From: Phellopilus nigrolimitatus
Taxonomy: Eukaryota > Basidiomycota > Agaricomycetes > Hymenochaetales > Hymenochaetaceae
Reading direction: 5' to 3'
Length of the DNA: 64,000 nt
NCBI GenBank assembly: GCA_021029095.1
Contig: JAJOHG010000008.1
Span: 868,001 to 932,000, forward strand
Shown: piece after piece, positions 13,586-26,775 of the stretch
How positions within the stretch are numbered: the first letter of the stretch is position 1
Layout of the letters: every line of letters begins with the position of its first letter
Position numbers and translations under genes: made by a program
Notes under the pieces: generated by a model
Told to the model about the DNA's origin: nothing
Database searches by the model: none
The model's input: the letters and a program-made list of their open reading frames with translations, nothing else

Positions 13586-14748
13586 ATGTCAGAACTAACA
13601 CCAGTCCACGGCAACTATCGCGGGTTCGTGAGTAATGATGTAGATATGGATTTCAAACCTATCGTATTCATACATTTTTCTGAAAAGGTATTACACGAAA
13701 CGGCCGAGTGTTCGTGACCCGCGACTTGCGTTGCTTCCGAAGGACATCTTCCGCTCGGCACGCGTGCTCGATGTAGGCTGTAATGAGGGATGGGTGACCT
13801 GCGAAATTGGTGTGTACGATTTGTCTTTTTATTTTAGTAAATGTCCTAACGGTAGGCCGTCCAGCTCAATCATGGGACGCCAGAGAAGTAGTCGGCGTGG
13901 ACATCGACGATAGTCTGGTTCGCGCGGCCTGGAGACGACGACGCTCTGTTTGGAGCCAGCACCCACAACACTCTCCTTCCCCAGATGATTCTGAGTCCTA
14001 TGATGAACTTGGCCGTCCACAGAAAAAATTGAAGTCGGCAGAGGCTTACGAAAACAGCGCACGACACTCCTTCCCTGCCGCCTTTGAGCACATGTTCGGT
14101 CCGCTCGCTATCCCGCCCGCAGAGCCACAGACGACCAACAGACAGTTTCCGCACAATGTATCATTCAGGACTGCGGACTGGGTGAAAGACGGCGTTTTGG
14201 AGGATCGGGACGAATACGATGTCGTTCTCGCGTGAGTTACATATATATACCCGGCGTTTTCCATATGTTTTCTATGCACCGAGTCTGACCTTTTCTTCTA
14301 GTCTGTCCATCACGAAATGGATCCACTTGAACGACGGCGACGACGGGCTCAAGAAATTCTTTCGACGAGCATATGCGGTGCTAAAGCCTGGTGGGGCTTT
14401 CGTCCTAGAGCCGCAGGAGTGGGAGACCTATTCGAAGGCGAAGCGCATGGATGCCGTACGTCCACTCAACCTTCATCATGCCCATAATCATGCCCAAAAT
14501 GTGTTGCTGATGGAACGCCGAGCCAGAGACTAAAAGAAAACGCAAAGGGTATCTGCTTGCGGCCTTCTGACTTCGAGCGCATATTGCGTCGTGAAATCGG
14601 GTTCGCTTCAGCGGAACACCTTGGACAGACTGGAAAGGGAGGTAAGAGCGAACTCGAATAATCCGTCAGGACTGGACAAGACGACTAAATCAGATTGCTA
14701 CTGTTCGTTTCAGGATTTCAGCGCCCGATAGACATCTACCGCAAGTAG
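13586..14748 (+). CDS. Bin3/MePCE-type RNA 5'-phosphate methyltransferase (BCDIN3 domain), 279 aa
   Basis: Six exons (13586-13623, 13688-13809, 13856-14231, 14302-14455, 14527-14641, 14714-14748) give 279 residues. After the family start HGNYRGYYTKR come SAM-binding motif I (VLDVGCNEGWVT), the acidic SAM-ribose strand VVGVDID, then the Bin3 signature VVLALSITKWIHLNDGDDGL and LKPGGAFVLEPQEW. The family puts a methyl cap on the 5' gamma-phosphate of small RNAs such as 7SK and U6; the fission yeast member Bmc1 works with telomerase and U6 RNA. The role in basidiomycetes is inferred only from family. A low-complexity insert of about 60 residues rich in Arg/Ser/Pro sits after VVGVDID, as in other members. 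The first donor (GTTCGT) is weak; a stronger GTGAGT three bases on would break the frame. Confidence 0.88.
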
Positions 14749-15213
14749 ATGTGCTTACCGTGCGTGACAACACTTTCATTCGATGGCTAATATCCGAATG
14801 GCGCACTTAATTGATAAGCCACGGCCGGAGGCAACTTGGCCGCGAATGTGACAGCAAGTACTTTACATGTAAATTTATACAAGGCGTGGTTTGTAGGTTT
14901 GGGCGCGGAATCAGCAAATGATAGGACAAAGCACCTACGGACAGATGCATTAGTAAAGCGCGGCGCCGCGGTGCCCTGAAGCGTCCGATGTGTATATGAT
15001 TTGAAAAGGACAAAATGGTGGCTCATGCGACAATGGTCATCATTTTCAGTTGGACAAAGCTTCAGTCTTTACCTTTGCATAGTAGTTCAAGAGCATATAA
15101 GTACTTGGGTCATCTCCATACAAAATAATTATACTGCAAATAAATATTAGTCTTTCAGGCTCGTTGAATGTTGAGTGGACCCAGCCGTCCAAGGGCCGGT
15201 CCGCTCGTCGGAT
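14749..15213. other. Intergenic, no gene seen
   Basis: 3' sequence of the methyltransferase gene and distal promoter of the ABC transporter gene. Minus-strand open frames at 14787-15026 overlap in two registers and show no family resemblance. Confidence 0.4.
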
Positions 15214-15229
15214 GAAGTCACATGACTTC
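15214..15229. promoter_or_regulatory. Perfect palindrome upstream of the PDR transporter
   Basis: GAAGTCACATGACTTC, a 16-bp palindrome with 7-bp arms, 234 bp upstream of the transporter ATG. Its core TCACATGA is of the kind bound by dimeric bHLH or SREBP-type regulators, which in fungi can control sterol and drug-pump genes. The link is inference. Confidence 0.35.
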
Positions 15230-15349
15230 GGCGCGGTGGAGTGTCATATCGCTGAGCTCAAACGGAGTTCTAGGTTCCGCTGATCGTCTTCCGCCCCCCG
15301 CGCAGTTATTCCGTCGCTCGCTCTTACGATGTTGGCAGTTATGTCCTCA

Positions 15350-15357
15350 TATAAAAG
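15350..15357 (+). promoter_or_regulatory. TATA box of the PDR transporter gene
   Basis: TATAAAAG, 106 bp upstream of the ATG at 15463 and followed by a CT-rich stretch that fits a fungal transcription start region. A strong TATA box suits an inducible gene. Confidence 0.55.
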
Positions 15358-15462
15358 GCGGCCGGGTATCGTTTCATCGTTCCTTTACCCCTCTTCCGCC
15401 CCTTCCTTGCTTTACTTCTACTTTTATTTTTTAATACATCAAGTCCTTCGTCAAGTACTGAC

Positions 15463-18400
15463 ATGGACTTGACGCACACCAACGACCGGCCTAGCACAGG
15501 CGGAAGTGCTAGTAACGTCGAACACGACGAGGTTTCTCCACTGCCTTCTCAGTCTGCCATGGCGGCGGCGGCGGCAGGCGAATCCTTCCAGCGTCTCCAG
15601 CACAGACACCAGCCTCGCCGCTCGTCGGTGGACGAGGAGAAGGGCGCAGAAACGCGCGAGCTCCAAACCGCACCCACCGCACACGTCGCGATCGACCACT
15701 TCGACTCGGAGGGTGTGCAGGAGCTCAGACGCACACTCACCCAGCAGAGCGCACTCTCGGTCCACCGGTCGGAGGCACTCCTTGATTCTTCCGTATCGTC
15801 GGTGCGCACAGCCGTTGGCGATGCAGAGTCCGAGAAATTCGACTTTGAGAAGACAATGAAGGCCGTCGTTAGGATGTATGTACCTTCGAATTATCCTTAC
15901 TCTATTTTGCAGATGCTTACGGGTATAATTTAATTTTTGTAGGTCGGAGGAGAACTCGATTAAACACCGTCAGCTCGGCGTCGTCTTCCAGAACCTGACT
16001 GTCCAAGGTCTCGGATCGACAGCAAGCTACCAACCAACTTTAGGCTCACTATTAAACCCTCTCGAGATTTTCAAGAAAATTCGCGAAGTTATGCGCCCTC
16101 CTGTTCGTAACATTCTGTCCGGTTTTGAGGGAGTGGTGAATCCAGGAGAGATGCTGCGTATGTTCTACACTTTCCTTATTTCTTTCCACCACTAATACAG
16201 TATCTTTTTTCAGTTGTACTCGGCCGACCTGGAGCAGGGTGCACAACGCTCCTCAAGACGCTTTCGAACCAGCACGCCGAGTACAAAGCCGTTTCGGGTC
16301 TTCTAAGTTTCTCCTCGTTCACGCCTGAGCATATCCGCAAGCATTTCCGTGGCGACGTCATCTACTGCCCGGAGGACGACATACACTTCCCGACCCTCAC
16401 TGTGCACGAGACGCTCTCGTTTGCCGCGCGCATGCGTGTGCCGTCCTCTTCCGCACGTCTCGCAGGCCACTCGCGCGAGGACTTCGTGAAAGATGCGACA
16501 GAGACGCTCAGCACGGTGTTCGGCTTAAGACACGTGAAAGACACGATGGTTGGCAATGCAGCGATCCGCGGTGTGAGCGGAGGAGAACGCAAGCGAGTGT
16601 CCATTGCGGAGGCGCTTGTGACGCGCGCACTGCTCGGCGCATGGGACAAGTGTGTTTTGTTATTAAAGTCATGATCTTCATTCTTAACCTCGTTTGCTTT
16701 TCCCAAGCTCCACGCGCGGTCTCGACTCGTCAACCGCGCTCGAGTTCGTCCGTGCCTTGCGCATCGCGACGGACAACATGGGGCTTACGTCGATCGTCTC
16801 GATCTATCAGGCCGGTGAGATGCTTTACGAGTACTTCAACAAGGTTTGTGTGATCTATGACGGAAGGATGGTGTACTACGGCAAGGCAAGCGAGGCCCGC
16901 ACGTACTTCATCGAGATGGGCTGGGAGCCTGCCAACAGGCAGACGACGGCTGACTTCCTCGTTGCTGGTGCGTCGCTCTCCACAAATTGGGCTTCTGCTC
17001 TGTCCTCCTGACGGGGATCTATCTTAGTGACCAATCCGGACGGCCGCACCGCTCGCCCGGGCTTTGAAAACCGCACACCGCGTACGGCCGACGAGATGGT
17101 CGCATACTTCCAGCGGCATCCGCTCGCGGAGGAGAACCGCGCACAGATCGCGTCGTTCCTTTCGAAGAACGTGATAGGCGCCGATGATCCGAATTACCCG
17201 GATGAGCAGGCCGCGAAGGAGGCGAAGCGCCAGACATATATCGAAAGCGCCCAGGCGGAACGCGCGAAATTCACGCGCACAGGTAGCCCGTATACGATTA
17301 GCATTGCGATGCAAGTGCGCGAGGTCATGCGCCGCCGCGTACAGATCGTACGCGGCGACTGGCTTGCGCAGTTAGTTAATATCTGCTCGTACATCTTCCA
17401 GGCAATTATTATGGGCACGATTTTCTTAAAAGTCAGCGACTCGACTGCAGCGTACTTCTCACGCGGCGGTGTCCTTTTCTTGTACGTTACTTTCTCACGT
17501 TTTCGCCTCTTTTTCCTACTGGGCTAATCGTGGATTCTTAAATACATCTAGTGCGTTGCTCTTCGGTGCTTTAACGTCCATGGCAGAAATTCCGGCTTTA
17601 TACTCTCAACGGCCTATTGTGCATCGCCACCACCTCTCTGCGATGTATCATCCCTTCGTAGAATCCCTAGCGATGACCATCGTTGATGTCCCGATCACAT
17701 TCGTTACTATCTTAATCTTCAACACCATTCTCTATGAGCTAGTGCAACTACAACAGACCGCCCAACAGTTCTTGTAAGCCATCTCATTCTTTTTCTAAGC
17801 TTTGCGCGTGTTCACTAAAGTTTTGCTTTTCCGTAGTACATTCTTCCTGTTTTGTTTCACCATGACACTGGCGATGAAGGCGTTCTTCCGCATGATTGCC
17901 GCGGCATTCGCGCGAGAGTCCAGTGCGCAGTCCTTGGCCGGGATTATGACTCTGGTTCTGGTGCTCTACACGGGATACACCATCCCACAACCTAGCATGA
18001 TTGGCGCATTAAGGTGGATCACCTACATCAATGTGCGCTGCTCCTTTATTCTCTTATTTTATCGCCCGCACTCATAATTATGTGTGAACTACCAATAGCC
18101 CCTGCGTTACGGCTTCGAGGCGATCCTGGTGAATGAATTCCACACGCTCAATGGGACGTGCGCGTCGCTCGTCCCACAAGGTCCGGGCTACGAGAACGTC
18201 TCGCTGGCAAACCAGGTCTGCACGTCTGTCGGCTCGGTCCCTGGGCAGAGCACCGTTGACGGCAACGCGTTTGTCGAGCTGTCATACGGGTACTCGTTCT
18301 CTGATCTCTGGCGGGTGCGTCAGCCACTACCTCTCATTTGAGTTCTGCCATTGACAGAACTTTCATTATCAGAATTTTGGCATCGTCTGCGCATTCGCCC

Positions 18401-21049
18401 TCGGTTTTATCGTCTTGTTGAATGTCTTCACAGAGATGACCTCGTCCTCGGCGCAAGAGACGGGAAGTATCCTCTTCAAACATGGATCGAAGGTCGCTGC
18501 CATCGAGGAGGAATCTGCTGACGAAGAGAAGGGTCACATATCATCGCCACGAATTAACTCAGATGCATCGCGCAAGGAGACGAAGGAGGCCCTCGAAGCA
18601 TCACCAGCCATGACGGACGTGTTCTCATGGCAGCATCTCCGTTACACAGTCCCGGTCGGCAAGGGCGCGACGCGTCAACTCCTTGACGATATCTCGGGTT
18701 ACGTTGCTCCAGGAAAGTTGACCGCGTTAATGGGCGAGTCGGGAGCTGGAAAGGTATGCTATTACTGTCTTGTTGTGATACACCATGCAATTGTTATCTT
18801 TCTGACGACGATTTCGCAGACAACACTTCTTAATGTACTTGCGGGACGTACGGACACAGGTGTGATCACCGGTGATCGTTTCGTTAACGGACAGGGGCTT
18901 CCGCACGACTTTGAGGCACAGACGTACGTTCTGTCTACTCTATTAACTCCGAACGAAACAGGGAACTCATATCCTGTCCTGCCGTCTCAGTGGGTATTGC
19001 CAACAGATGGATGTGCACCTTCCCGAAACTACGGTTCGCGAAGCATTGTTATTCTCAGCCAAACTTCGTCAGCCCCAGTCTGTTCCTCTTGCTGAGAAGG
19101 AAGCCTAGTGAGTCTCAGCAGTGCATCATCGTCTTCAACGCCTTTTCTCATTCTCTTGCAGCGTCGAGACTTGTCTAAAAATGTGTGGCCTTGAAGCGCA
19201 TGCTGATGCCATTGTCGGCTCTCTCGGTGTCGAGCATAAGAAACGCACGACGATCGGTGTCGAGCTCGCTGCAAAGCCACGGTTGTTACTCTTCCTAGAT
19301 GAGCCAACGAGCGGCCTCGACTCTCAATCTGCGTGGGCCATCATGCTCTTTCTGCGCAGCCTTGCGGACCGTGGTCAGGCTATTCTCTGCACGTGAGTCT
19401 AGCAACCTCGATTTCACCTAGCTTTGATTTTGATGGTTTCCCCCATTCTACTATAAGTATTCACCAGCCGTCAAGCGAGCTCTTCCAGGTCTTCGATAGA
19501 CTCCTACTTCTCCGGAAGGGAGGGCAGACGGTATATCTTGGCGATCTCGGCGTTAACTCCTCGACTCTGATCAACTACTTCGAGAGGAATGGTGCTCGCA
19601 CGTGTGCGCCAGATGAGAACCCGTAAGCACATTTTAATACTTCTCTCGTTTCTCGCTCCTTATCTGGAAGTCGGCACATAGCGCGGAGTGGATGCTCGAA
19701 GTCATTGGCGCTGGGGCAACCGCGACGAGCACTATTGATTGGCACGAGGCTTGGAACAAGTCGGACGAGGCTGCAAAGATGCTTGTCAATCTCGAAAGGA
19801 TGCATGAGGAAGGCCGCAAGAAGCCGCCAGTCCAGGCCACCCGTAAATCAGAGTTTGCGACGTCGTGGGGCTATCAGGTCATTACGCTTACGATGCGCTC
19901 ATTGTCGGCATACTGGAGAAACCCGACGTACCTTATCTCGAAATTAGTTCTCAACATTGCCGCGGGTCTATTCATCGGTTTTACGTTCTATCAGTCGAAA
20001 AATACAGTTCAAGGGACACAGGACAAGCTCTTCGTAAGCTGCAGCATGGTTTTTCTATTGAAGTAAATTTACTAAAACTTGATGTGTAGTCCATTTACAT
20101 GGGGACGGTTCTCTGCGCTCCGATGGCCAACCAGTTACAGGTCGCCTTCATCGACAATCGTAACCTCTTCGAGGTCCGAGAACGGCCGAGCCAAATGTAC
20201 GGTTGGACGTCTTTCTTGGCAACTCAGCTCCTCGTCGAGATCCCGTGGAATATCCTCAGCTCTAGTCTCTTCTTCTTAACTTGGTATTGGACCGTCGGCT
20301 TCGACACGGACCGTGCAGGTTACACGTACCTCGTATTAGGCGTCTGCTTTCCGTTGTATTACACCACAATCGCTCAGGCAGTCGCTGCGATGTCACCAAA
20401 TTCAGCTATCTCTTCTGTTTTGTTCAGCGTTGTCTTTGCCTTTGTTATCTCTTTGTGAGTAGGCCTCGTAACATCTAGTCTATGCACTAATCCGATTTTT
20501 CCTGTCTTTCAGCAACGGTGTTTTGCAACCATTTCGCGAACTCGGTTGGTGGCAATGGATGTATAGAGTATCACCATTTACGTACCTCATCGAGGGTCTT
20601 CTTGGTCAAGGTAAATCAATTTTTTTTTTCGTGCTGTCTCCGGCCGCTTACCTATACTCTTCACCAGCAATTGGGCTCAAGGAGATCAGCTGCTCGTCGA
20701 CGGAACTCGTGTCGCTCTCCCCTCCCAACGGGCAGACTTGCTCCGGCTTCATGCAATCATACATCGCGCAGGCGGGCGGTTACTTAGCTAACCCGGACGC
20801 ATCGAGTGCTTGCCAGTACTGCTCATATAGGACGTCGGACGAATTTTTGGGCGCGTCCTTCAACATCTTCTACGACAATCACTGGAGGGACTTCGGTATT
20901 TTCCTTAGTTTCTCAGCTATTAACGTGCGTTTGCGTCTGCCTTCTTTATCATGAGTGTCTTTTGCTAACTTGACCATCTCTTCCGCCCGTAGATCGCTGG
21001 TATCTTCGCGCTGATGTACATTGCTCGCGTCCGTAAGAGCCGTGGCTAA
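15463..21049 (+). CDS. Full-size PDR-type ABCG multidrug transporter (NBD-TMD)x2
   Basis: Many-exon gene of roughly 1,480 codons, from ATG 15463 to TAA 21047-21049. Order: Ser/His/Gln-rich N-terminus; first nucleotide-binding domain with the PDR-typical degenerate Walker [13 protein letters not shown] (Cys for Lys), signature [15 protein letters not shown] and [13 protein letters not shown]; six-helix membrane domain; a linker; second domain with canonical Walker [18 protein letters not shown]-loop stretch [35 protein letters not shown] and [16 protein letters not shown]; then the second membrane domain ending [18 protein letters not shown]. These pumps sit in the plasma membrane and export azoles, other toxicants or lipids. 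Both halves look intact. All exon junctions checked by eye (for example at 15875, 18751, 18923) keep frame. The substrate cannot be told from sequence. A TATA box and a palindrome lie upstream. Confidence 0.95.
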
Positions 21050-23506
21050 TTTGATTTTTGCGCATTTTCTCCTTGAATTTGATGATTGGATCGAGGTTAG
21101 ATCGAGGTTAGATTGTCGTTTTTTCTCCTCATACCCCCTCCCTAGACTCCCGCTCAGACACTCAATCCATGACCTGCTCATAATTTAAAGCATGTATCTG
21201 TATAGAACCGGTCTTAGTAGCGAACCTACTTAATCGCAATTGATTTTATACGAATATTAAATACCCGGAAACACCATTGTAAGGGGAAGTCCTTATGTAA
21301 TAAGGATTAGTTTCTAGGGCTTACTAGATAGCACTTTATTGGTGCACCAAGTTGATTCGCTGACTGTATAATGGTACCTCACTACTTAGAGTCGCCAAGG
21401 ATTGTTGTCAAGGTATGATCAAAACCAAGCAGGCCACAGTCGCTGGTGACTCGTAGTCTCAGAGGCTCGGCGTCTAAAGATGCCGCCACAGATTAAGTGT
21501 TTCATATTATTAGATACTTGGGCCTACAATTTGAAAACGCACTTCCGAATTCTGTTTTAAACGATTAATGTGAGCCGCCCAGTGTGCGATGCAGCGAGTT
21601 TGGCGTAAACTTGTAAGAGCCGCGGGTGAAAGCCGAACGGAGCATGATAAAACTTGCGGCGTAGATACTTTTGAAACGCTACAGCGGCTATACCAGGATG
21701 TTCCAAAGATGAAAATGCATCCTACAGATGGGCTAATGACATAGCGGTGTGATATGCGTATAAATAGGGCCACTTCCCGGGCCAGTGATCATAATGAGTT
21801 GATGAGCATGATCTCGAGAGTGCGAAACATAGTAGCACTTCGTTTCAAATGGCGAGCGCCGGTGACTCGTGGCCATGACGGAGACGTCCTGGAACATTGT
21901 TCTGACTCGAGATTAATGCCTGAGCTGGCCGTAGCAGACTAGAGATGAGTATAGTTGGTACAAAAGAGCTTCTACACCATGGAATTAGAGCTAGGTCGGA
22001 TCTTTGCTGCAGTCCGGAAATTATATAATACTTTTAATACTGTTCGCTCTGAGGTAATGAGAAATTACCGTTGTACTCGGCCAGAAGGCTGCAGCCGACT
22101 CTTGGTCGACTGTCTAATGGAGTGCAGTATTTCTTGTGGCAGCAGCAGCCAGCAGTATTCTAACGCCTTCGGCAATCTCGGCTGATCCCGACCAGTTGTG
22201 GCTCGTTCAATCCAGTTGGGAGAAAGAGTTGAAGAAACCGATCACACAAGTAAATAGAGGTAATCAGTGATAGAGTTAGTCTGCAAGTATTCAATAACTG
22301 ACTTGGAGCTCTGGAAGACAAGCAAAATGGGGCCGAATGAGAGAAGTTGGGAACAATCAGGAAAACCATCCGATTCTGCTTCTCTCAATTATCCTTTTCT
22401 TCAAGATAAACGCAGATTCTTTCGCTCTGGGAGCTTCTATCTATCTTTCAGCAGAAAAGTGATTGTAATATGCTCTCTTGTTTTCGTACTGATGTTACAT
22501 ATGATCCCTAATAAATAAAAGGCAGACGTTTTTGGAAAGAAATAAAAACAGAATAGGTGTGCAACTTCATTCTCAATCTTGTATGACATCTATGATGTCC
22601 ATGCTACGAAAGAGAAAAGGTACATTGTTCAAAATCTTCAAGTGTTATCAAGATTCCTTTTGGCCCTGAGATCGGATGTTCTGCTAGTATCAGACGTGAT
22701 TTGGAGCTCCAAACATACGCATTTGCAAAACCCCAATGGTACCTAAGTCATGCTCTATCAGAGACATCGTCCAAATTCCACTGCAATGGTGAAGTTATAT
22801 TGAAGGTTCAGGGGACTCGGGAGCACCACAGTACTCAAGAAAAGGTTGGGCTTTGACTCCCGCAATCTAGCTCTGGATCGTTATCAGACACAGATCAATC
22901 CCCTTATTTCTTAAGAGACTTAGTGTCGATGCCAGTAGGAGAGCCTGGAGAGAAGACTGAATGTGGGGTTGTCGCTCGAAAACGCGTAGCTTGTGTTTCC
23001 CACGTGCTCCGTGGGCACAGCCTTCCCGCTCTGGCAAGCGACTGAAGACGCCGTCATCGTTGTCAACGCCGTGCACGTCGCGCTCAGCTACATATACCCA
23101 TCTGTTTCCAAGCGTGCGCAGCTCTTTTAAACTGAGTTGTTTCTCGTGCTGGGCCTGTCTACGTTGTTGTATTCGTCGCTGGGCCGTGTACAACCGAAAC
23201 TTATACTAGCCGACAATTAGAACTGAAGCTGGCTGTGCTTGCGATCTCTTCGAGATTGAAGGGCATCGAGTGTTGCCGCCTTGTATCTACCAACACGCTG
23301 TGGCCTGCTGGAGGCCGCGTCGTGCATATATACTGCGTATCCTGAGCCACTAGCGTCTGCGCTACCTGTGACGTGCATGCTGCAGTCCGCGGCGCGCAGT
23401 ACTACTTATAGTCTCGACGGCTACGATACCAACAACCCTCAGTCGTGGTTGAATATCAACCTCAAACGCACTAGAACACATCTGCGAGAATTAGCTCTAT
23501 TGTGCC
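21050..23506. other. Gene-poor 2.4-kb stretch
   Basis: Starts with the transporter 3' UTR. Open frames at 21510-21773 (minus), 21955-22185 (plus), 22267-22518 (plus) and 22867-23193 (minus) are short, unlike known proteins and mutually overlapping. The GC-richer part from about 22980 to 23500 is probably promoter sequence of the next gene. No repeats, RNA genes or transposon ends were noticed. Confidence 0.4.
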
Positions 23507-26237
23507 ATGTCCTACCCTCCCCCGGGCTGGGTTCCCAACAACTTCGCTGTAGGTGGTCCTCCACCGCCGATGCCCACAGACTATTCGTACGGGAAACGCG
23601 CATGGACCAGCGGCTCATGGATGTACGCGCCTGATCGTGCGGGCCCTAGTGCAGCCAGGGATGGAAACATGGGAAGTGGGGCTTGCGGGCCCTGGCAGCC
23701 CTATCCGGGGTATGGCAATAGTATGCCTCCACCTGTGCCGCCGAAGGAGGATTATTGGGCGACAGAACTAATGAATAATCCACTTGGGCTGGAGAATATG
23801 CATATCCGGTGTGCAGAAATTTTCTCTCTTTAATCATCCTTGACGAGTCGAGTGTCTTATTATAAACGTTCTAAAAAAAGCTCGGACGAGGAAAACCAAG
23901 CGCACGCACAACACAGCCGTGGCGGAGAAGAGAACCTTGTTTGGGTTCCCGCACTGCACGATAATGAGCACAAGCGCGGAAGATCTAATAAAGGCGCTGC
24001 ATATCACGCGCCTGTACAACTAGACCCTCAAGACCCTCGCGCGACATCCCAGCCCCCACCGCCTGTGAGCCATCGAGCCACGCATAGCCGTAATCCAAGT
24101 CCGGCGCCTCCTGTTCCTGAGCTACCTGCGTGGCATCGCGACAACTCGTACCCGGCAGCGAACCAGTACGTGTACCCGGAGCAGACACAGATACAAGCGC
24201 CGGAGAACACTTATGCCTCCGCTACTCTGCGCCCGCGGTCATCCGCCGCGCACCGCGATCGCGAGCACGAGCGCGAGCGGGATATGCGCAGGCGCTCGGC
24301 GGAGGATCGAGAATACTATCGCTTGTATGGCGCACGTCCGAGCGATCGCTACCCTGGCACGTATGATACTTTAAATCCGGACTCGAGCCGGTCACAAACG
24401 CTCCCGACGCACCGCCGCTATGCGTCTGTACAGGCTGGGCAAAGTGCCGGCGCAGTGCAGCGCTCGCAGACGATGCCCGTTGAGCCTACATATGCTCGCG
24501 TCAACACCGTGCGCACGCCGCACAAGTATGGCGAGCGGTACGAATATACGTATCAAGATGTGCATAGAGGCGAATACGATGATCGTGGCGAAGATGACGA
24601 CTATGTCATACCGCATGAACCTGCAGTTCCCAAAGAGAGCAATAGCATGGAACGCGTGCGCAAGTGGATAGCCGCAACAGAATCCGAAGCTCCGAAGATG
24701 CGGCGTGCAACAACGGACGGGTACGACCACCGTCGCTCATCTGGATCTGGAAGGGAGGATGACCGAGTGCGTCCGCTCCATGCTCATCCGGCTTCTAGAG
24801 ATCCCGTCAGCCGTCATGCGGCTGCAGCAGCGCCAGCGTCATCGCTCAACCCTGCCCTGGCAGGCGTCGTCCCCATGTCGGACATCACGGAGGAGCCCGA
24901 GGAGATCTCGCGTGCGCGCTTCTTCACCCGCCAGGCCCCGGCTGACGAGGACGAGGACAATTTCAGTTCGAGCTCTAGCAGTGACAGCGGCAACGGCCGA
25001 CCACGCCAACCGCGCATCTTAACACCGCACCCGGCATCATCGCGGCGCCTGCCCGACCGTGCCGATACGCTGCGTGTCGACGACGCCGGCGCCTCTGGGT
25101 ACCCTATGCCATCCCCACGGAGCCTCAATCAGAAAAGTCGTACGCCGTCCGCGCGTTCGTCGTACGAACATGTTGTGCACCCGGACCGAGATCGAGAGCT
25201 GAACGGACATCACCTTTCGCCTAAGAATGGACACCTCGGCGTCGGTGGTTCGGCATCGTATAGCACCCCGCCGATTACGCCGACGCGACAAGACTACATG
25301 TATCGCCACGACGACGCTCGGTCTTCGCCATATGCGATGCCTCCGGGCGCATACCATCAAGCGGACGTTCCAGTCAATCTCAATTCGAATACAACCCCGA
25401 ACGCAGTGCCTGGTTCGTCCTCGAAGCGCGCGGCCGTGCACGAGCCTTCTCCAAGTTTCCAAACGCCCGCTCGCCTAGCCTACCTTTACCGTGGAAGCTC
25501 CGCCTCGCCATCGCCCCGGTCTCAGGCCCATGCCTCTGCGACAGCTGGGCCGTCATCTGTTCCACGTTCTTCCGCTGTGCAACCACAATACTACGAGTCC
25601 CCGTCGGCGGCCAAGAGCAAAAGCAAGAAACGCTCGCCGCACGGGTCTCGGTCGCCATCTCCCCTAAACCACATCCAAGCCCAATCTTCCTCTTCTAACA
25701 ACTACTACGCCTCGCTCAGTCAGAGCCAGCAGAACACTCCTCCGCGAGCGGCGCAGGGCCACGCACACATACTCGCTCCTCAAGCGCAGCGACACTCACA
25801 CTCGCACTCCCTCTCTCAGGCGCAGACGCCTCGCAGCCACAGCCGCAGTCGGCGGAGTAGCTCGCGTGCAACAGCAGCCGCTGCGGCTGCTGCGAGCACC
25901 ACGCGGCACGTGCGAGCGGGGCTCTGGAACCGTCGTGGGGACCATCTGACAGAGTCGGGGTACGTCGTATACTGTCCGCCTGGACGCAACTACCCGCGGG
26001 ACCTTGTGGACTACCCAGACAACGCGTTCAAAGACCATCAAGGACGGGTTGTCGCGGACCCGCCTGACCGCTATCCCGAGCTGCCCGAGTCGATTCCACA
26101 GAGTGCGGGCAGACCGGCGGAGAGAAATTACGACTCTGTACGTTTCCTCCTTTCCCTTACGTGGTTTTGCCTGAAGCATTGGCCTAATTTTTTTTTTTTC
26201 TTTGCAGTTCATCACGTATCTGATGGTTAATGGCTAA
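23507..26237 (+). CDS. Disordered scaffold-like protein with distinctive conserved C-terminal domain, 873 aa
   Basis: Exons 23507-23808, 23848-26137 and 26208-26237 give 873 residues. The first exon is Pro/Gly/Tyr-rich (MSYPPPGWVPNNFAVGG). Most of the protein is disordered and rich in Arg, Ser, Pro and His, with an SR-like stretch (RSHSRSRRSSSRATAAAAAA) before the end. The last 85 residues are clearly a domain: TRHVRAGLWNRRGDHLTESG, YVVYCPPGRNYPRDLVDYPD, NAFKDHQGR, ending NYDS-FITYLMVNG across the last intron. I know no function for it. The same domain and about 250 residues before it recur, diverged, at the end of the kinase gene immediately downstream, so the two loci share an ancestor. Start choice: first ATG of an open proline-rich frame right after a C/T-rich leader. 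Confidence 0.8.
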
Positions 26238-26775
26238 CAGCTGACAGTTACTGTAGAATGTGACACTTTTTTTTTTCTTTTACCGCGAAACATTCCCTCC
26301 CGTTCTTTGTACTTCCTGCGTTCTGTTCTTTGCTCTGATACGCATGTTATGTACTCTGGTTCCCACATACGATATGCTTGTTGTTGCATAGATCGTCAGA
26401 CCATCTCGCTTCTGCAGTGTAATCTTGTATTCGAACAAACTATCTGGATAACATCAGTTCGACTCTAAGCAAACAAGACTCGTACTTGAAACTCAAGTCA
26501 TCGAGCCACTTCTTCCCCGTCCGTAGGTTGAGCTGTAATATTAATAAGTTTCAGAAAAATCCACCGTAGGCAATTGTAAACTATCACGTGTTCTGTTCGC
26601 TGATCTCCTGTTTCAATTACTTATGCTGGGAACGCAACTATACTTGGAACACTCATCGTGCACTGAAGTCCGAAAGAGCTATGCATCAATCATCACGGCA
26701 CACGGAACATTGTGAACTCTTCAAGCCTTTCTGCTTCCGTCTACAATTTCCGCGCGGGTTCTCACCATAGCAGAT
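26238..26775. other. Spacer between the scaffold gene and the kinase fusion gene; may hide the kinase 5' exon
   Basis: Contains the 3' UTR of the scaffold gene (oligo-T at 26268-26276). The kinase reading frame is open back to 26716 without an ATG, then meets TGA, and a CCATAG acceptor occurs at 26765-26770. The true first exon of the kinase is therefore probably in this spacer, but no convincing ATG-donor pair was found. Confidence 0.35.
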
